DNA from: Porodaedalea pini
Taxonomy: Eukaryota; Basidiomycota; Agaricomycetes; Hymenochaetales; Hymenochaetaceae
Assembly (NCBI GenBank): GCA_002794775.1
Contig: NBAY01000030.1
Location: forward strand, 372,001-436,000
DNA: 64,000 bases
Direction: 5' to 3'
Shown here piece after piece: positions 36,203-47,162 of the stretch. A model generated the notes under the pieces. It was not told the origin of the DNA and made no database searches. It saw only the letters and a program-made list of their open reading frames with translations. The translations under genes were made by a program, and so were the position numbers. Within the stretch, counting starts at the first letter, position 1, and every line of letters starts with the position of its first letter.

Positions 36203-37317
36203 CACGGTGGATAAGAAGCGGAGATATGGCTATCAACACAGACTCGAGTTGTTAAAAGAGTGAGGAAAGGGGGAGGGGCTAGGTCCATTGTTGTCGGAGT
36301 TCTAGATACTCTGCATACAAGTATATCTTTTATCTATCGCCACGATCTACATGTTTTTTTTATCTATATACTGTATCTGATATTTTTAACACAATCCTCT
36401 TATAAATGGACAACTTTGTAAGTGTTTCTGAACCATCAATGAGTCAGTTAGGATTTTCCTTTCAAATAAGACGGAGAATTCTGGATATCGTGCTGGGCAC
36501 GATATACTGCTTTCACTTATAATTATACATAATTTCATTGTCTAAATACAACTTGTCTGGCCGAAACTAAATGATCACCGCTAAATACTCGCTGATATCT
36601 TCGTTCCTCACTGAGAATCCTGGAAAATTCTGCTGTGATAGAAAAATTACATAAAATCGACGAGCTTACTGTCTTGTTTATAGCCGATTATTATCCGTTG
36701 GTGTTGCTGTTAAAACTCTGCCTTGTTCAAGCCCCTCGCAGGCTCCGAGCTGTTGTATACATATTTTTCCAAACGCAGGCTGTGGTGATCGGCGGTCCGA
36801 AGGCCGCGTCACGGGGAGATTCTAGAATCTCGCCATCTAAGCAAATGTATAACTGTCGGGAAGTCTAGAACGCCCATTGCCTCAAACTCCGTGCTATCTG
36901 TCTTCCGCCCATGACCTTCGCTCCCCTCGTCCTCCTCCACGTTACAGAACATTTGGCCAGCAGTCATATCTTGTTAGGCTTCTGCCTGTAGTTTCGGATC
37001 CATAGTCTGAGGTGGAACAGGTGGAGGGCTAAGTGGGAAGATAGGGAAGACGGTGAAGGCATTGTCGAGTTTGATATCAATTGGAACAGTCGGTGAGACA
37101 ATTTCCAACCTGCCGTTGAACAAAATTCTGACATGAAGCGCTTCGTGTCTTATCTTTGGAAGTAGAACTCAGGAAATTGGCTGGAGAAATTGCACAACTC
37201 GTGGCATCGCAGCCAAGTCGTTGTAGAGCTGCATTCGATCCGTCGTTCGAGAAGAAGTAACTGAACCACCTACGGTCGGAGGCTATCTCGACGCTAGCTG
37301 CACTCAGCTACGTTTGC
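36203..37317. other. Spacer, no gene supported
   Basis: Starts with the AT-rich 3' flank of the membrane-protein gene. No frame between 36430 and 37317 shows a domain. Confidence 0.4.
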
Positions 37318-38235
37318 ATGCCCTTAATACTGCTGCCGTCGCTTGATTTATCGTCTGCGCAAGAGGTTCTGAAGATTGACGTGACGTGCACTGGACGTCC
37401 TGTCTCGAGGCCTGCACTCTCCTCGCAGGCTTCATTCACCTCTTCGTGCTCGACATCAACAGATATCTCAACGTCGCCTCGGAAAAGTCGGCCATCCTTA
37501 TCACCAGAGGCTCTCCTTGCACACGCATTTGGACCTTCAGCGCTCAGTCGGCTTTCGGCCCCTTCACCTCCTATTCCAGCCTGCACGACAGCGAACGGGA
37601 GTCAGTACTCCTCCTCCTCATCATCGACATGCTCGTCCTCTTGCGGCTCTTCTAGGTCCCGACGGAAGCGCAGTTCCTTTCCAGTTCCACCTCCGCCTGG
37701 GACCTTCCGCTCTGTTGCAAAGCCTACGAAGAATTCCTCGATACAACCTTCGCTCTCTGAAGTGAAACCTTTTCAAGTGCACGGTTATGAGTCAACAGGA
37801 GAAAAGTTGAGGGACATGCCATCTCGGGAGTATGAACGCGTCGCGAACCACGAACCGCCGATGTCACCGATACAATGGCGTGAGAAAGCAGAGGAACGTC
37901 TTCAACGTCGCAAGATTTTGCGTCATAAGGCCGCGTCCCAGGTAGCCAAACTGCCCCTTGAAATCGACTGTCGACCGATGGAAGGTTCAATGGGTCTTCC
38001 ACCTGCTAGCGACCTGCCGAAGGCCAGGAGACCGAAGATGAACGAACGGAATTTCTCGTCGCCTGCATTAGCGGTTAATTCAGCTAGCAGCGTAAAGAAA
38101 GAGATGGAGACGTTGCTGCTGGAGGAAGAGAAGACGGTGATCAAAGAGGAACTGGACAGACCGAAGTCGATGATCGAAATGAAAGAGATTGAGGTCCTGG
38201 TAGAGCAGTGTGATGCAATCTGCCTGAAGGATTAA
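37318..38235 (+). CDS. Hypothetical disordered protein
   Basis: A single uninterrupted frame of 305 codons. The first 130 residues are Ser/Pro-rich with a serine run (near residue 100) and a basic patch (SRSRRKRS). The second half is charged with helix-forming stretches (WREKAEERLQRRKILRHKA and EMETLLLEEEKTVIKEEL). No domain is recognised. The length of the frame, its coding-like codon use and the position between two genes support it, but it could be part of a longer gene with an upstream exon. Confidence 0.5.
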   Translation: MPLILLPSLDLSSAQEVLKIDVTCTGRPVSRPALSSQASFTSSCSTSTDISTSPRKSRPSLSPEALLAHAFGPSALSRLSAPSPPIPACTTANGSQYSSSSSSTCSSSCGSSRSRRKRSSFPVPPPPGTFRSVAKPTKNSSIQPSLSEVKPFQVHGYESTGEKLRDMPSREYERVANHEPPMSPIQWREKAEERLQRRKILRHKAASQVAKLPLEIDCRPMEGSMGLPPASDLPKARRPKMNERNFSSPALAVNSASSVKKEMETLLLEEEKTVIKEELDRPKSMIEMKEIEVLVEQCDAICLKD

Positions 38236-39262
38236 CCTGGTTGAGCGGTACGTTGAATCGCGTTCCTGCTTATCGTTTGCTTCTAACTGGAGGTTTTAAT
38301 CAGCACGGTTTTACGCCTTTCTCTCGTTCCCCGCAATTCATGAATTTCACGAAAATAATCAAACACTTCTCGGTCTCCCCTCTCGTTCTCCTTCCCCTTG
38401 CATTTGAACGAAACTCCAACGACCCCGGCACTTCATATCGTTTCTTTCCCTGTCTATGCTTCATGACCATCGACTCATCCAATCAAGGAATCCCTTGTCA
38501 TGTCCGACTCTCTGATTCTTCTCCGCCTCGCTTCTCAGATTTGCAAATGATCCGTGCTTCGTTGTCGCTTCCTTTCGTATCCTCCACGATTAGCACGTTC
38601 CAAGCTCTTCGTCTCACACATGCCTCCTATCAGGATTGGTCTGGCGGGTAAACTGCGCATTCGCTCCCATGCGAAGTGTCGTCTTCTCGTCTTCCGTGAC
38701 CTGCATACCATTTGTCACAAATCTCTTTTCACGATTCTTCTTGAACGAGATTCTACTCGCACCGCTGCTTATGATCATGATCATCATTCGATTCTTCATA
38801 CTTCGTCCTTCGCATGTGTTCACCCCTACGTATATGTTTATTATCGCTTCCCTTGGGTCTCTGAGTAAACAACTTCTACAAATGTACATTACGGTAATGT
38901 TGGGTATGTGTATACAGTATATATAATGCTAGCGAAACAAGCTTCCCTAGGCCTGTCGAGTTTGCGAGTCGGGCCCTATCATTTTGGCTTTGTCAGACTT
39001 GTACTCAGCGGCGGAATGCATTACTTTATAAGGTAACCAATGACGCACAGCGCCCAGTCATTGAGTCAATCGCCGAGGTGACTGTATGCTCGCTCTCAAT
39101 CGCCCTGTCTCACATTCCTGTAGTGCAACGCTCGGACGCTGCATTACTAACGAGCCAATAAGCTCCAGCCCGCTTCTAGTAGGGTCTTTACTTAAATCAC
39201 GCTTAAACCCCCTACGGACGCCCACCGTGTTTCTCCTCCCGCGTACCTCGAGCAGCCTCAAG
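38236..39262. other. Spacer and GST Xi copy 2 promoter
   Basis: No supported gene. A TTTATAAG sequence near 39024 is a possible but distant TATA box for the gene at 39263. Confidence 0.35.
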
Positions 39263-40597
39263 ATGGCCACTCGCGACGTCAGCAACCAGTCGGACATATC
39301 GCGCATGCAGAGCGAAGGCGACGGTACGTTCAAGCGCAAACCTTCGACGTTCCGTAATGCGGTTGAGAAAGGAGGAAAGTTCGAGCCGGAGAAAGGTGCG
39401 TGTCTATGCGGACTTGCTGTTCGGTCCTATTCGAAATATTTTGTTAATTTTATGACGAATGGGAAAACAGATCGATACCATCTTTATGTGTCGTATGCGT
39501 GTCGTGAGTATGGGTGGTTGGCTCCTTGAGTAGTTTTACTTACAAAATTAAATCACAGCATGGGCGCATCGGACATTGATTACTCGCAAGTTGAAAGGCC
39601 TGGAAGAAATTATTCGTCAGTACTTCCGAGAGACCCTCTTTCCTTTTCCTGTACGCTAATCATGCCAATTTATTTATGTATCAACAGCTTTCACCGTCGT
39701 CTCCCCGCGAATGGGCGAACACGGCTGGCCCTTCGCAAACGTCGACCCCTTCCCCGCTGCCGGCGTCGACCCGGTCAACCACGCGGAGCATATAAAAGAC
39801 CTCTATTTCAAGGCCGATCCAAAGTACGATGGCCGGTTTACGGTACCTGTACTGTGGGACAAGAAGCACCAGACGATTGTGAACAACGAGTCGTCGGAGA
39901 TCATTCGCACTTTCAATAGCTCGTTCAACGACCTCCTTCCCAAGGACAAGGCTGCGGTCGATATTTACCCCGAACAGCACCGCGCGGAAATTGACGGGAT
40001 TAATGAGTGGGTGTACGATACCGTCAACAGTGAGTATATCTTGCTACGATATATTTCAATTGACTGTATGCGCTCTTGGCAGACGGAGTGTACAAGTCCG
40101 GCTTTGCAACGACGTCGCAGGCGTATGAGAAGGCTGTTACGGCTGTCTTCGAGTCGCTCGACCGCATCGAAAAGATCCTTGACAGGAAGAAAGAGTTTCT
40201 CGTTGGTGGGCAGCTCACGGAGGCGGACGTGCGCCTTTTCGTAACGATTGTGCGTTTTGACCCCGTCTACGTCGGACACTTCAAGTGCAACCTCCGTACG
40301 ATCCGCTACGGATATCCAAATATTCACAAGTGCGTATGAGGCGTAAAGCCTCTTTTGAATCATCAACTAAATCAAAACCCGACTTCTAGCTGGCTGCGTA
40401 AATTGTACTGGACAAACCCCGCGTTCAGTGCGACGACGAACTTTGACCATATCAAGACACACTACTACTGGTCGCATCCTCAAGTACGTTGAACGAAGCT
40501 CTGGACTACTTCTTTACTAACGGTAAATGTACCCCAGATAAATCCGACCCGTATTGTTCCTCTTGGACCCGTGCCAAACATTGAACCTCTGCATTAA
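39263..40597 (+). CDS. Glutathionyl-hydroquinone reductase (GST Xi class), paralog 2
   Basis: Seven exons (39263-39395, 39471-39503, 39559-39615, 39688-40029, 40083-40329, 40390-40483, 40538-40597) give 321 residues. The sequence holds DRYHLYVSYACPWAHRTL with the catalytic cysteine in CPWA, then PRMGEHGWPFANVDPFPAAG, RFTVPVLWDKKHQTIVNNES, FLVGGQLTEADVRLF and the terminal HPQINPTRIVPLGPVPNIEP, all as expected for the family. Exon 4 equals the sum of exons 4 and 5 of paralog 1 (342 = 148 + 194), so one intron was gained or lost after duplication. It is closer to the family consensus than paralog 1. Same reaction: glutathione-dependent reduction of glutathionyl-hydroquinones in the cytosol. Confidence 0.9.
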
Positions 40598-40819
40598 CTC
40601 AATTGAATTAACTCGCTTTGTAACGTACGCAGCACAGGGACAGATGTACTTATAGGGAGCAGCTGTAGGAAGAAATAATAAAAGTGGAATTAAATTTAGA
40701 GCTTCCCGCCCCGTGATGAGTCCAACGCGCCTTCGTCGCGCACTCCAAAGCGTGCACACCATGCTCCACAGCACTCATAGGTATAAAGACAAGTAACTTA
40801 GAGCAAACCGCCGTGTAAA

Positions 40820-41313
40820 ATGCAGTTTCTCTCTCTCTATATCTTAGCCCTCGTATGCCTCGGCCTCTCTGAAACCACAGCCGCGCGCCGCCGCTCACCA
40901 GCCTTCACTCCTTCCGACCGGTCGACTTTTTACGCAAACATTGCGTTTCGCCAATTCTCTTTATCAGATAATGATATCGGTACGTCAAGGCGGATCTAAT
41001 CGCCGCACTTCTGACCTCGCGAAAGGAGAGGCTAACGATGTATTGGGCAGGTGAACGGGGAGATTTAGGTCCGGAGGTCGTCGTCGTTCGTCCAAGACGA
41101 GAAGATGTGATGAAGCGAGCGCAGTGCGTCCCGAACGTACCCGTCGTCTCTGCATCGATTTCTGCATCGCCTACATCGACGACGACAGTGACGGGTGACA
41201 CCGGGGCTCAGCAGACTGAGCAGACCTCCTCTGGAATGAGAGCACGGTTCTTCGTGTCAGACTGGTGGTTCAGCGTGCCTCTGGCTGTATGCGCACTAGT
41301 CATAGTTACCTAA
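40820..41313 (+). CDS. Small secreted or GPI-anchored protein
   Basis: Exons 40820-40979 and 41051-41313 give 140 residues. An N-terminal signal peptide (FLSLYILALVCLGLSETTAA) is followed by a short charged region, then a Thr/Ser/Gln-rich segment. The C-terminal end is hydrophobic (WWFSVPLAVCALVIVT) and preceded by SSGM, which could be a GPI attachment region or a membrane anchor. Only one cysteine lies between the two hydrophobic ends. No family is recognised. The intron is 71 bp, GTACGT...GGGCAG. Confidence 0.55.
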
Positions 41314-41521
41314 GTAAACCCCGAATTTGGGATGGCGGAAGCAAACGTACCTTCTACATTTGGAATTGAAGCGTGACATACGTAACATGAATTTAATTTA
41401 TTGTACTTTGTTTGAGGACCCGCTCGGAGACCGCTGATGCCTCTGTTCGGCACTCCCTCCATCTCCTCCCGTATTTAAGGGCATCATCAACGATAACGGC
41501 GGCAAACAACCTATTACTTGA

Positions 41522-43310
41522 ATGGCGCCCACCACTACCACGACGACCGTCACGACCGTGCGCCGTTCCTCGGCTCCGCGTGTCCCGCTCACGGCTCGTG
41601 CGCATATCGACTTGCATGAGAAGGGACTCAACTCCCTCGCAGGTCAGTGGCACCTAATAATAAATGCCTTGGCCAGAACTGAACATACTTACTCTTAACT
41701 TAGGTGCACGGGAGATAATCGCCGCTATGCGAGCCCGTAAGACCGTGACCAAACTCATCCTTGGGCATAACACCCTCGGCGACGACGGCTGTCGGGAACT
41801 CTTTCGCTTCCTCTGTACAGAAGATGGCAGACGTTATCGTATTGCGGAAATCAGTCTGAACTCGAACGGCATTGGCGACGCTGGTCTTGAAGCAATTGCC
41901 GAGTATCTGGACGGCAATGAGTACTTACGTGAGCTCTTTTTGCAGAATGTGAGCGCTCTCAGCTTGACTGTAGCGTTTCGTATATCTGACTTTCGTTCTT
42001 TAATAGAATGCTTTCCAGGTGGGTTCAAATGAATCTTTGTACCACGCATACACTTGCAGTATCTGATTATTCCTTAGGGAGAGATAGACGTTGCGGTGAA
42101 GCTCAGCTCAGCAATTAACGCCTCCAAGCTGGAGTTGCTATCTCTAGTCTCCAATCAACAACTCTCCGACGCCTTTTTTACCCCATTCCTCTCGCACCTC
42201 GACTCGTCTTCCCTCCGGGAACTGCAGATATCCGCACTCGGACTCACTCGCGTTTCTGCACCTGCACTAACAGCGTACTGCACCTCATCTCGGTCCCAAG
42301 CGCTCGAGACGCTAAAATGCAATGGCAATGCGCTAGGCACGCGTGCTGTTTATTCGTTCCTGTCGGTGCTTCGTGCGACGAATTTCACCTTGCAGAAACT
42401 CGAGGTATATGCAAATGCAGATTTCCGCGCGCAAAATGCGGAGGGGGACGAGGAAAGCGAAGGACATGAGGAGAGCGTGGAGGAGGCGCGTGCGAGGTGG
42501 GCGGCGGGTGAACGAGATCTCAAGAATATGCTCGTTCGAAACGAATTATTGCGTAGGAAGGTGCATGAGGAGGCGCTCGCTCTCCTATCGTACGCTCGTG
42601 TGCTCCTTCTCAGCTCCTCTGAGCGTCTATCTTCTCGGTCACAACCTTCTCCTAACCAAACTTCACCTATAACCAATTCTACATATCACGAAAGGTCGTC
42701 ATCATCTACGTCCGTCGATGTTCCACTTTCCATTCCCTTACCCCGCTCCGAATCCTCATCTCCTTCTACTCCCACCTCTGCGATTGCGTTCCCCTTTCTC
42801 GCCCTTCCAACAGAATTACAACAAGATATCCTCGCGCTCCTTGCGCCTTCGCTCTCTGCACCTCAACGTGCCCGCGTTTTCGGCTTCGCCGCCAACCCTG
42901 CTACGCTCAGCCCGCTTCTCCCTTCGCTACGCCCGAGCTCGCCGCGCACAGGATGCATCCCCGACCCTGCGAGTTTGCCCTTCAGCAGCGCAAGCGTACG
43001 TGGTTCTGCATCTCCGGATTTGACTCTCGACATGGGCCCCCTTAGTCCGGGCATGATGTCGAAGACGAGCATGGGCGGTAGTCCGAAGTTGGACATGGGT
43101 ATGGGTATGGGCGGGGGATTGATGGACTTTGCGCCGCGCGCACGCACGAACACGAGCCCATGTTCGGGCGGCCGGTGCATGGGTACAGGAGGAAGCGTCC
43201 TGTGCCACCGCGCGGAGGTTCGCATGTGTTGGCTCACAGAGGTCGGGTGTGCGCGCTTCGATGCCGATGGGCGTGGCGAGGCCGACGTTCTCCAGCTTCT
43301 TGCTCCTTGA
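41522..43310 (+). CDS. Leucine-rich-repeat protein with F-box-like segment
   Basis: Exons 41522-41642, 41704-41948, 42007-42018 and 42078-43310 join to 536 residues. The N-terminal half has ribonuclease-inhibitor-type LRRs (VTKLILGHNTLGDDGCREL, IAEISLNSNGIGDAGLEAI, LRELFLQNNAF, ALETLKCNGNALG). Exon 3 is only 12 bases long (Asn-Ala-Phe-Gln) and completes the third repeat. A charged segment follows, then FLALPTELQQDILALLAPSL, which resembles the first helices of an F-box. The C-terminus is Gly/Met/Ser-rich. The last 60 residues are uncertain, because a sister frame from about 43150 is equally open and an unseen intron could switch frames. Function unknown; a protein-interaction scaffold is likely. 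Confidence 0.7.
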
Positions 43311-44588
43311 TGGTTTGTTTTCTTCGGCATCAATACCCTACTCGATCCTGACTGCTCAACGGAGGCCTCTAGGCCTGCCCTATGAGATAGGATTGCCCTG
43401 GATATTGGCTTTTTAGGATGTACGGGATGCGGAGCATCCCACCTGCCAATCGCTTTTTTTGCTTTCGGAAACCCCTCAAACCGTCGTTAACATCATGCAG
43501 TTGGCAATCGATTACCATAGGAATTACCCACTGTATCTTTTCATGTTCTGTTCTCGTCTTTCTTCCCATGTCCGCCTTTTACCATGTTCGAACCTGTGTT
43601 TTGTATTCTCTATGTATTACCCCAAATCCGAAATGAAGACGCTAGACTGTACTAAGACAAATACTAACCTTGTTCTCTCATCATCGAGCGGTCTCAGCCT
43701 CGCAGACATTTACTTTACATGTAAGCTTTGTATCGGCAAACATAGTAAGTATGTTGTTGCGTCGGCTGCCGTCACGAAAGAGAAGTTAATGCACGTATCA
43801 ATATGGTCTCATTGGTCCCGAGTCAGCATTCAAGCAAGTAAATGAGAACAGTTCGAACATATGTATATCAGATTTGTATTTGAAGGTAGAGGGACGGAAT
43901 ATGTGAATGAGGATAGACAACTAGAGCAATAGCAATGCGAATAACAACTTGAATAATAAGGGAAAAGGAGGAAAGTTGAATGACATAATGCAATGTGAAC
44001 ATGAACTGCGCAAGTTTATGAGCCGAGTACGAAAGGAAATGGAAATAGAGAAGTGGCGAGTTGATATCTGAAAGGGATGGAAAGAAGGAAATAAGAGAAA
44101 GGGAAATAAGGAAAGCATATGTCCATCATCAGTTGATACAGACCACACCAACGGTGTCTGTTTTCTTCCCACTTTACTGTAATAATTCCTCAAGCTTGTC
44201 AGATTCTGTGTGCCCTGATCAAAGCGCCAAGGGTTCAATAATCCGCACCGCGCATTCGATCAACAAAGTATCACGCTCGCATAACTTATCGCGATACCGA
44301 CAGCCCTGCCTGTGGCACTTCATAGAAGCCCACTCCACCATTCGAACAAACCCTCCAGCACGCTCTTGACTAGTCAGCTTTTCTTACAACACAACACTAA
44401 GAAGAATAAGTACAATTCAGAAACAGTAAATAAGTTTATTTCATCGGTCGAAATGTTACACTCTGTGTTCAATGAGCGATATGAATCTTGAATCTAGTAT
44501 TCATGAACAAATTCAATAGAGGAGTTTGGTTAGCAACACGAACTTGTAAACAAGGTCCACAATAGCTCAAGAACTTACCAGAAGCCAA
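43311..44588. other. Spacer, no gene supported
   Basis: AT-rich sequence between the LRR gene and the TPR-CHAT relic. Open frames at 43459-43845 and 43921-44238 lack any domain. Confidence 0.4.
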
Positions 44589-45461
44589 TCAAGCAGCTAT
44601 GCGCACGACATTACAGCCTTTTTCATAAGTCCTGCGACACGTGCATGTCACGTGAAATGAGCCGCGTCAGAGCCAAAGTGTCGAAAAATTAGAATGAATG
44701 CCTATTTTCTCTGTAGATTCTGCACAGAACCTGCTCATTAAGTACTCAAAAAAAAGGCACGGTTCTCAGGAGCAGAAATATGTAAAATATGGAGCAATAG
44801 ATTGACTGTGTAGGCAGGTGGAGATCAAACAAGTGCAGCTGGTCTGTTTTCTCATACATTTCCACTGAGATTCAAAAATTATGGCTCCCCTACATCTACC
44901 TATAAAATTCTTTCCTGTGTCTGTAAATTAAGTATATGACTATACCAACAGCTCCTGAAAGTTTGAAGCCAATCCATTCAGTATTCATGGTGCAGCAGCA
45001 AGATTTGTGTTCCACTTCAAGCTCTTTCCACCCTCCTGTTGTGAGAAAAGGAGGGTGGAAAGAGCTTGAAGTGGAACACAAATCTTGCTGCTGCACCATG
45101 AATACTGAATGGATTGGCTTCAAACTTTCAGGAGCTGTTGGTATAGTCATATACTTAATTTACAGACACAGGAAAGAATTTTATAGGTAGATGTAGGGGA
45201 GCCATAATTTTTGAATCTCAGTGGAAATGGGTGAGAGAACAGACCAGCTGCACTTGTTTGATCTCCACCTGCCTACACAGTCAATTTATTGCTCCATATT
45301 TTACATATTTCTGCTCCTGAGAACAATGCCTTTTTTTTTGAGTACTTAATGAGCAGGTACTGTGCAGAATCTACAGAGAAAATAGTCATTCATTCTAATT
45401 TTTCGACACTTTGGCTCTGACGTGGCTCATTTCACGTGACATGCATGTGTCGCAGGACTTA

Positions 45462-47162
45462 CAGCCATTTTCATAAGTCCTGCGACACGTGCATGTCATG
45501 TGAAGTGAACCGCGTCAGAGCCAAAGTGTCGAAAAATTAGAATGAATGACTATTTTCTCTGTAGATTCTGCACAGTACCTGCTCATTAAGTACTCAAACA
45601 AAAGGCACGGTTCTCAGGAGCAGAAATATGTAAAATAGAGAGCAGTACATTGACTGTGTAGGCTGGTGGAGATCAAACAAGTGCAGCTGGTCTGTTCTCT
45701 CACCCATTTTCACTGAGATTCAAAAATTATGGCTCCCCTACATCTACCTATAAAATTCTTTCCTGTGTCTGTAAATTACAGCCATTTTCATAAGTCCTGC
45801 GACACGTGCACATCACGTGAAATGAGCCGTGGCTGAACCAACATGTCGAAAATTTAGAATAAATGTGTATTTTCTCTGTGAATTTTGCACAGTACCTGCT
45901 CATTAAGTACTCAAAAAAAAGGCATGGTTCTCAGGAGCAGAAATATGTAAAATAGAGAGCAATATGTTGACTGTGTAGGTGGGTGGAGATCAAACAAGTG
46001 CAGCCAGTCTGTTTTCTCATACATTTCCACTGAGATTCAAAAATTATGGCTCCCCTACATCTACCTATAAAATTCTTTCCTGTGTCTGTAAATTAAGTAT
46101 ATGACTATACCAACAGCTCCTGAACATTTGAAGCCATTCCATTCAGTATTTGTGGTGCAGCAGCAAGGTTTGTGTTCCACTTTGAGCTCTTTCCACCCTC
46201 CTTTTCTCACAACAGCACAGACAAGAGTGGAACACAAATCCTGCTGCTGCACCATGAATACTGAATGGATTGGCTTCAAACTTTCAGGAGATGTTGGTAT
46301 AGTCATATACTTAATTTACAGACACAGGAAAGAATTTTATAGGTAGATGTAGGGGAGCCATAATTTTTGAATCTCAGTGGAAATGTATGAGAAAACAGAC
46401 TGGCTGCACTTGTTTGATCTCCACCCACCTACACAGTCAACATATTGCTCTCTATTTTACATATTTCTGCTCCTGAGAACAATGCCTTTTTTTTGAGTAC
46501 TTAATGAGCAGGTACTGCACAGAATTTACAGAGAAAATACACATTTATTCTAATTTTTCGACATGTTGGCTCAGCCGCGGCTCATATCACGTGACATGCA
46601 CGTGTCGCAGGACTTATGAAAATGGCTGTAAGTATATGACTATACCAACATCTCCTGAAAATTTGAAGCCAATCAATTCAGTATTCATGGTGCAGCAGCA
46701 AGATTTGTGTTCTACTCTGCAAGACCTGTTGTGAGAAAAGGAGGGTAGAAAGAGCTTGAAGTGGAACACAAATCTTGCTGCTGCACCATGAATACTGAAT
46801 TGATTGGCTTCAAATTTTCAGGAGCTGTTGGTATAGTCATATACTTAATCTACAGACACAGGAAAGAATTTTATAGGTAGATGTAGGGGAGCCATAATTT
46901 TTGAATCTCAGTGAAAATGGGTGAGAGAACAGACCAGCTGCACTTGTTTGATCTCCACCAGCCTACACAGTCAATTTATTGCTCCATATTTTACATATTT
47001 CTGCTCCTGAGAACCGTGCCTTTTTTTTGAGTACTTAATGAGCAGGTACTGTGCAGAATTCACAGAGAAAATAGGCATTCATTCTAATTTTTCGACACTT
47101 TGGCTCTGACGCGGTTCACTTCACGTGACATGCACGTGTCGCAGGACTTATGAAAATGGCTG
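45462..47162. mobile_element. Palindromic MITE 2 (middle shell)
   Basis: Begins CAGCCATTTTCATAAG and ends with the inverted copy, flanked by TA (45460-45461, 47163-47164). It is inserted in the right terminal repeat of MITE 1 and itself split by MITE 3 at a TA (45777-45778 / 46629-46630). Net length about 849 bp. Confidence 0.85.
45779..46628. mobile_element. Palindromic MITE 3 (innermost, youngest)
   Basis: A complete 850-bp copy with CAGCC...GGCTG ends and TA on both sides. It lies inside the left arm of MITE 2, in the order that makes it the last of the three insertions. Confidence 0.88.

Noticed and set aside
44896..46346. Open frames of 81-84 codons on both strands with almost the same protein (start MTIPT...)
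   Set aside because: They are the two arms of the palindromic MITEs read in opposite directions; the mirror symmetry comes from the inverted repeat, not from genes.
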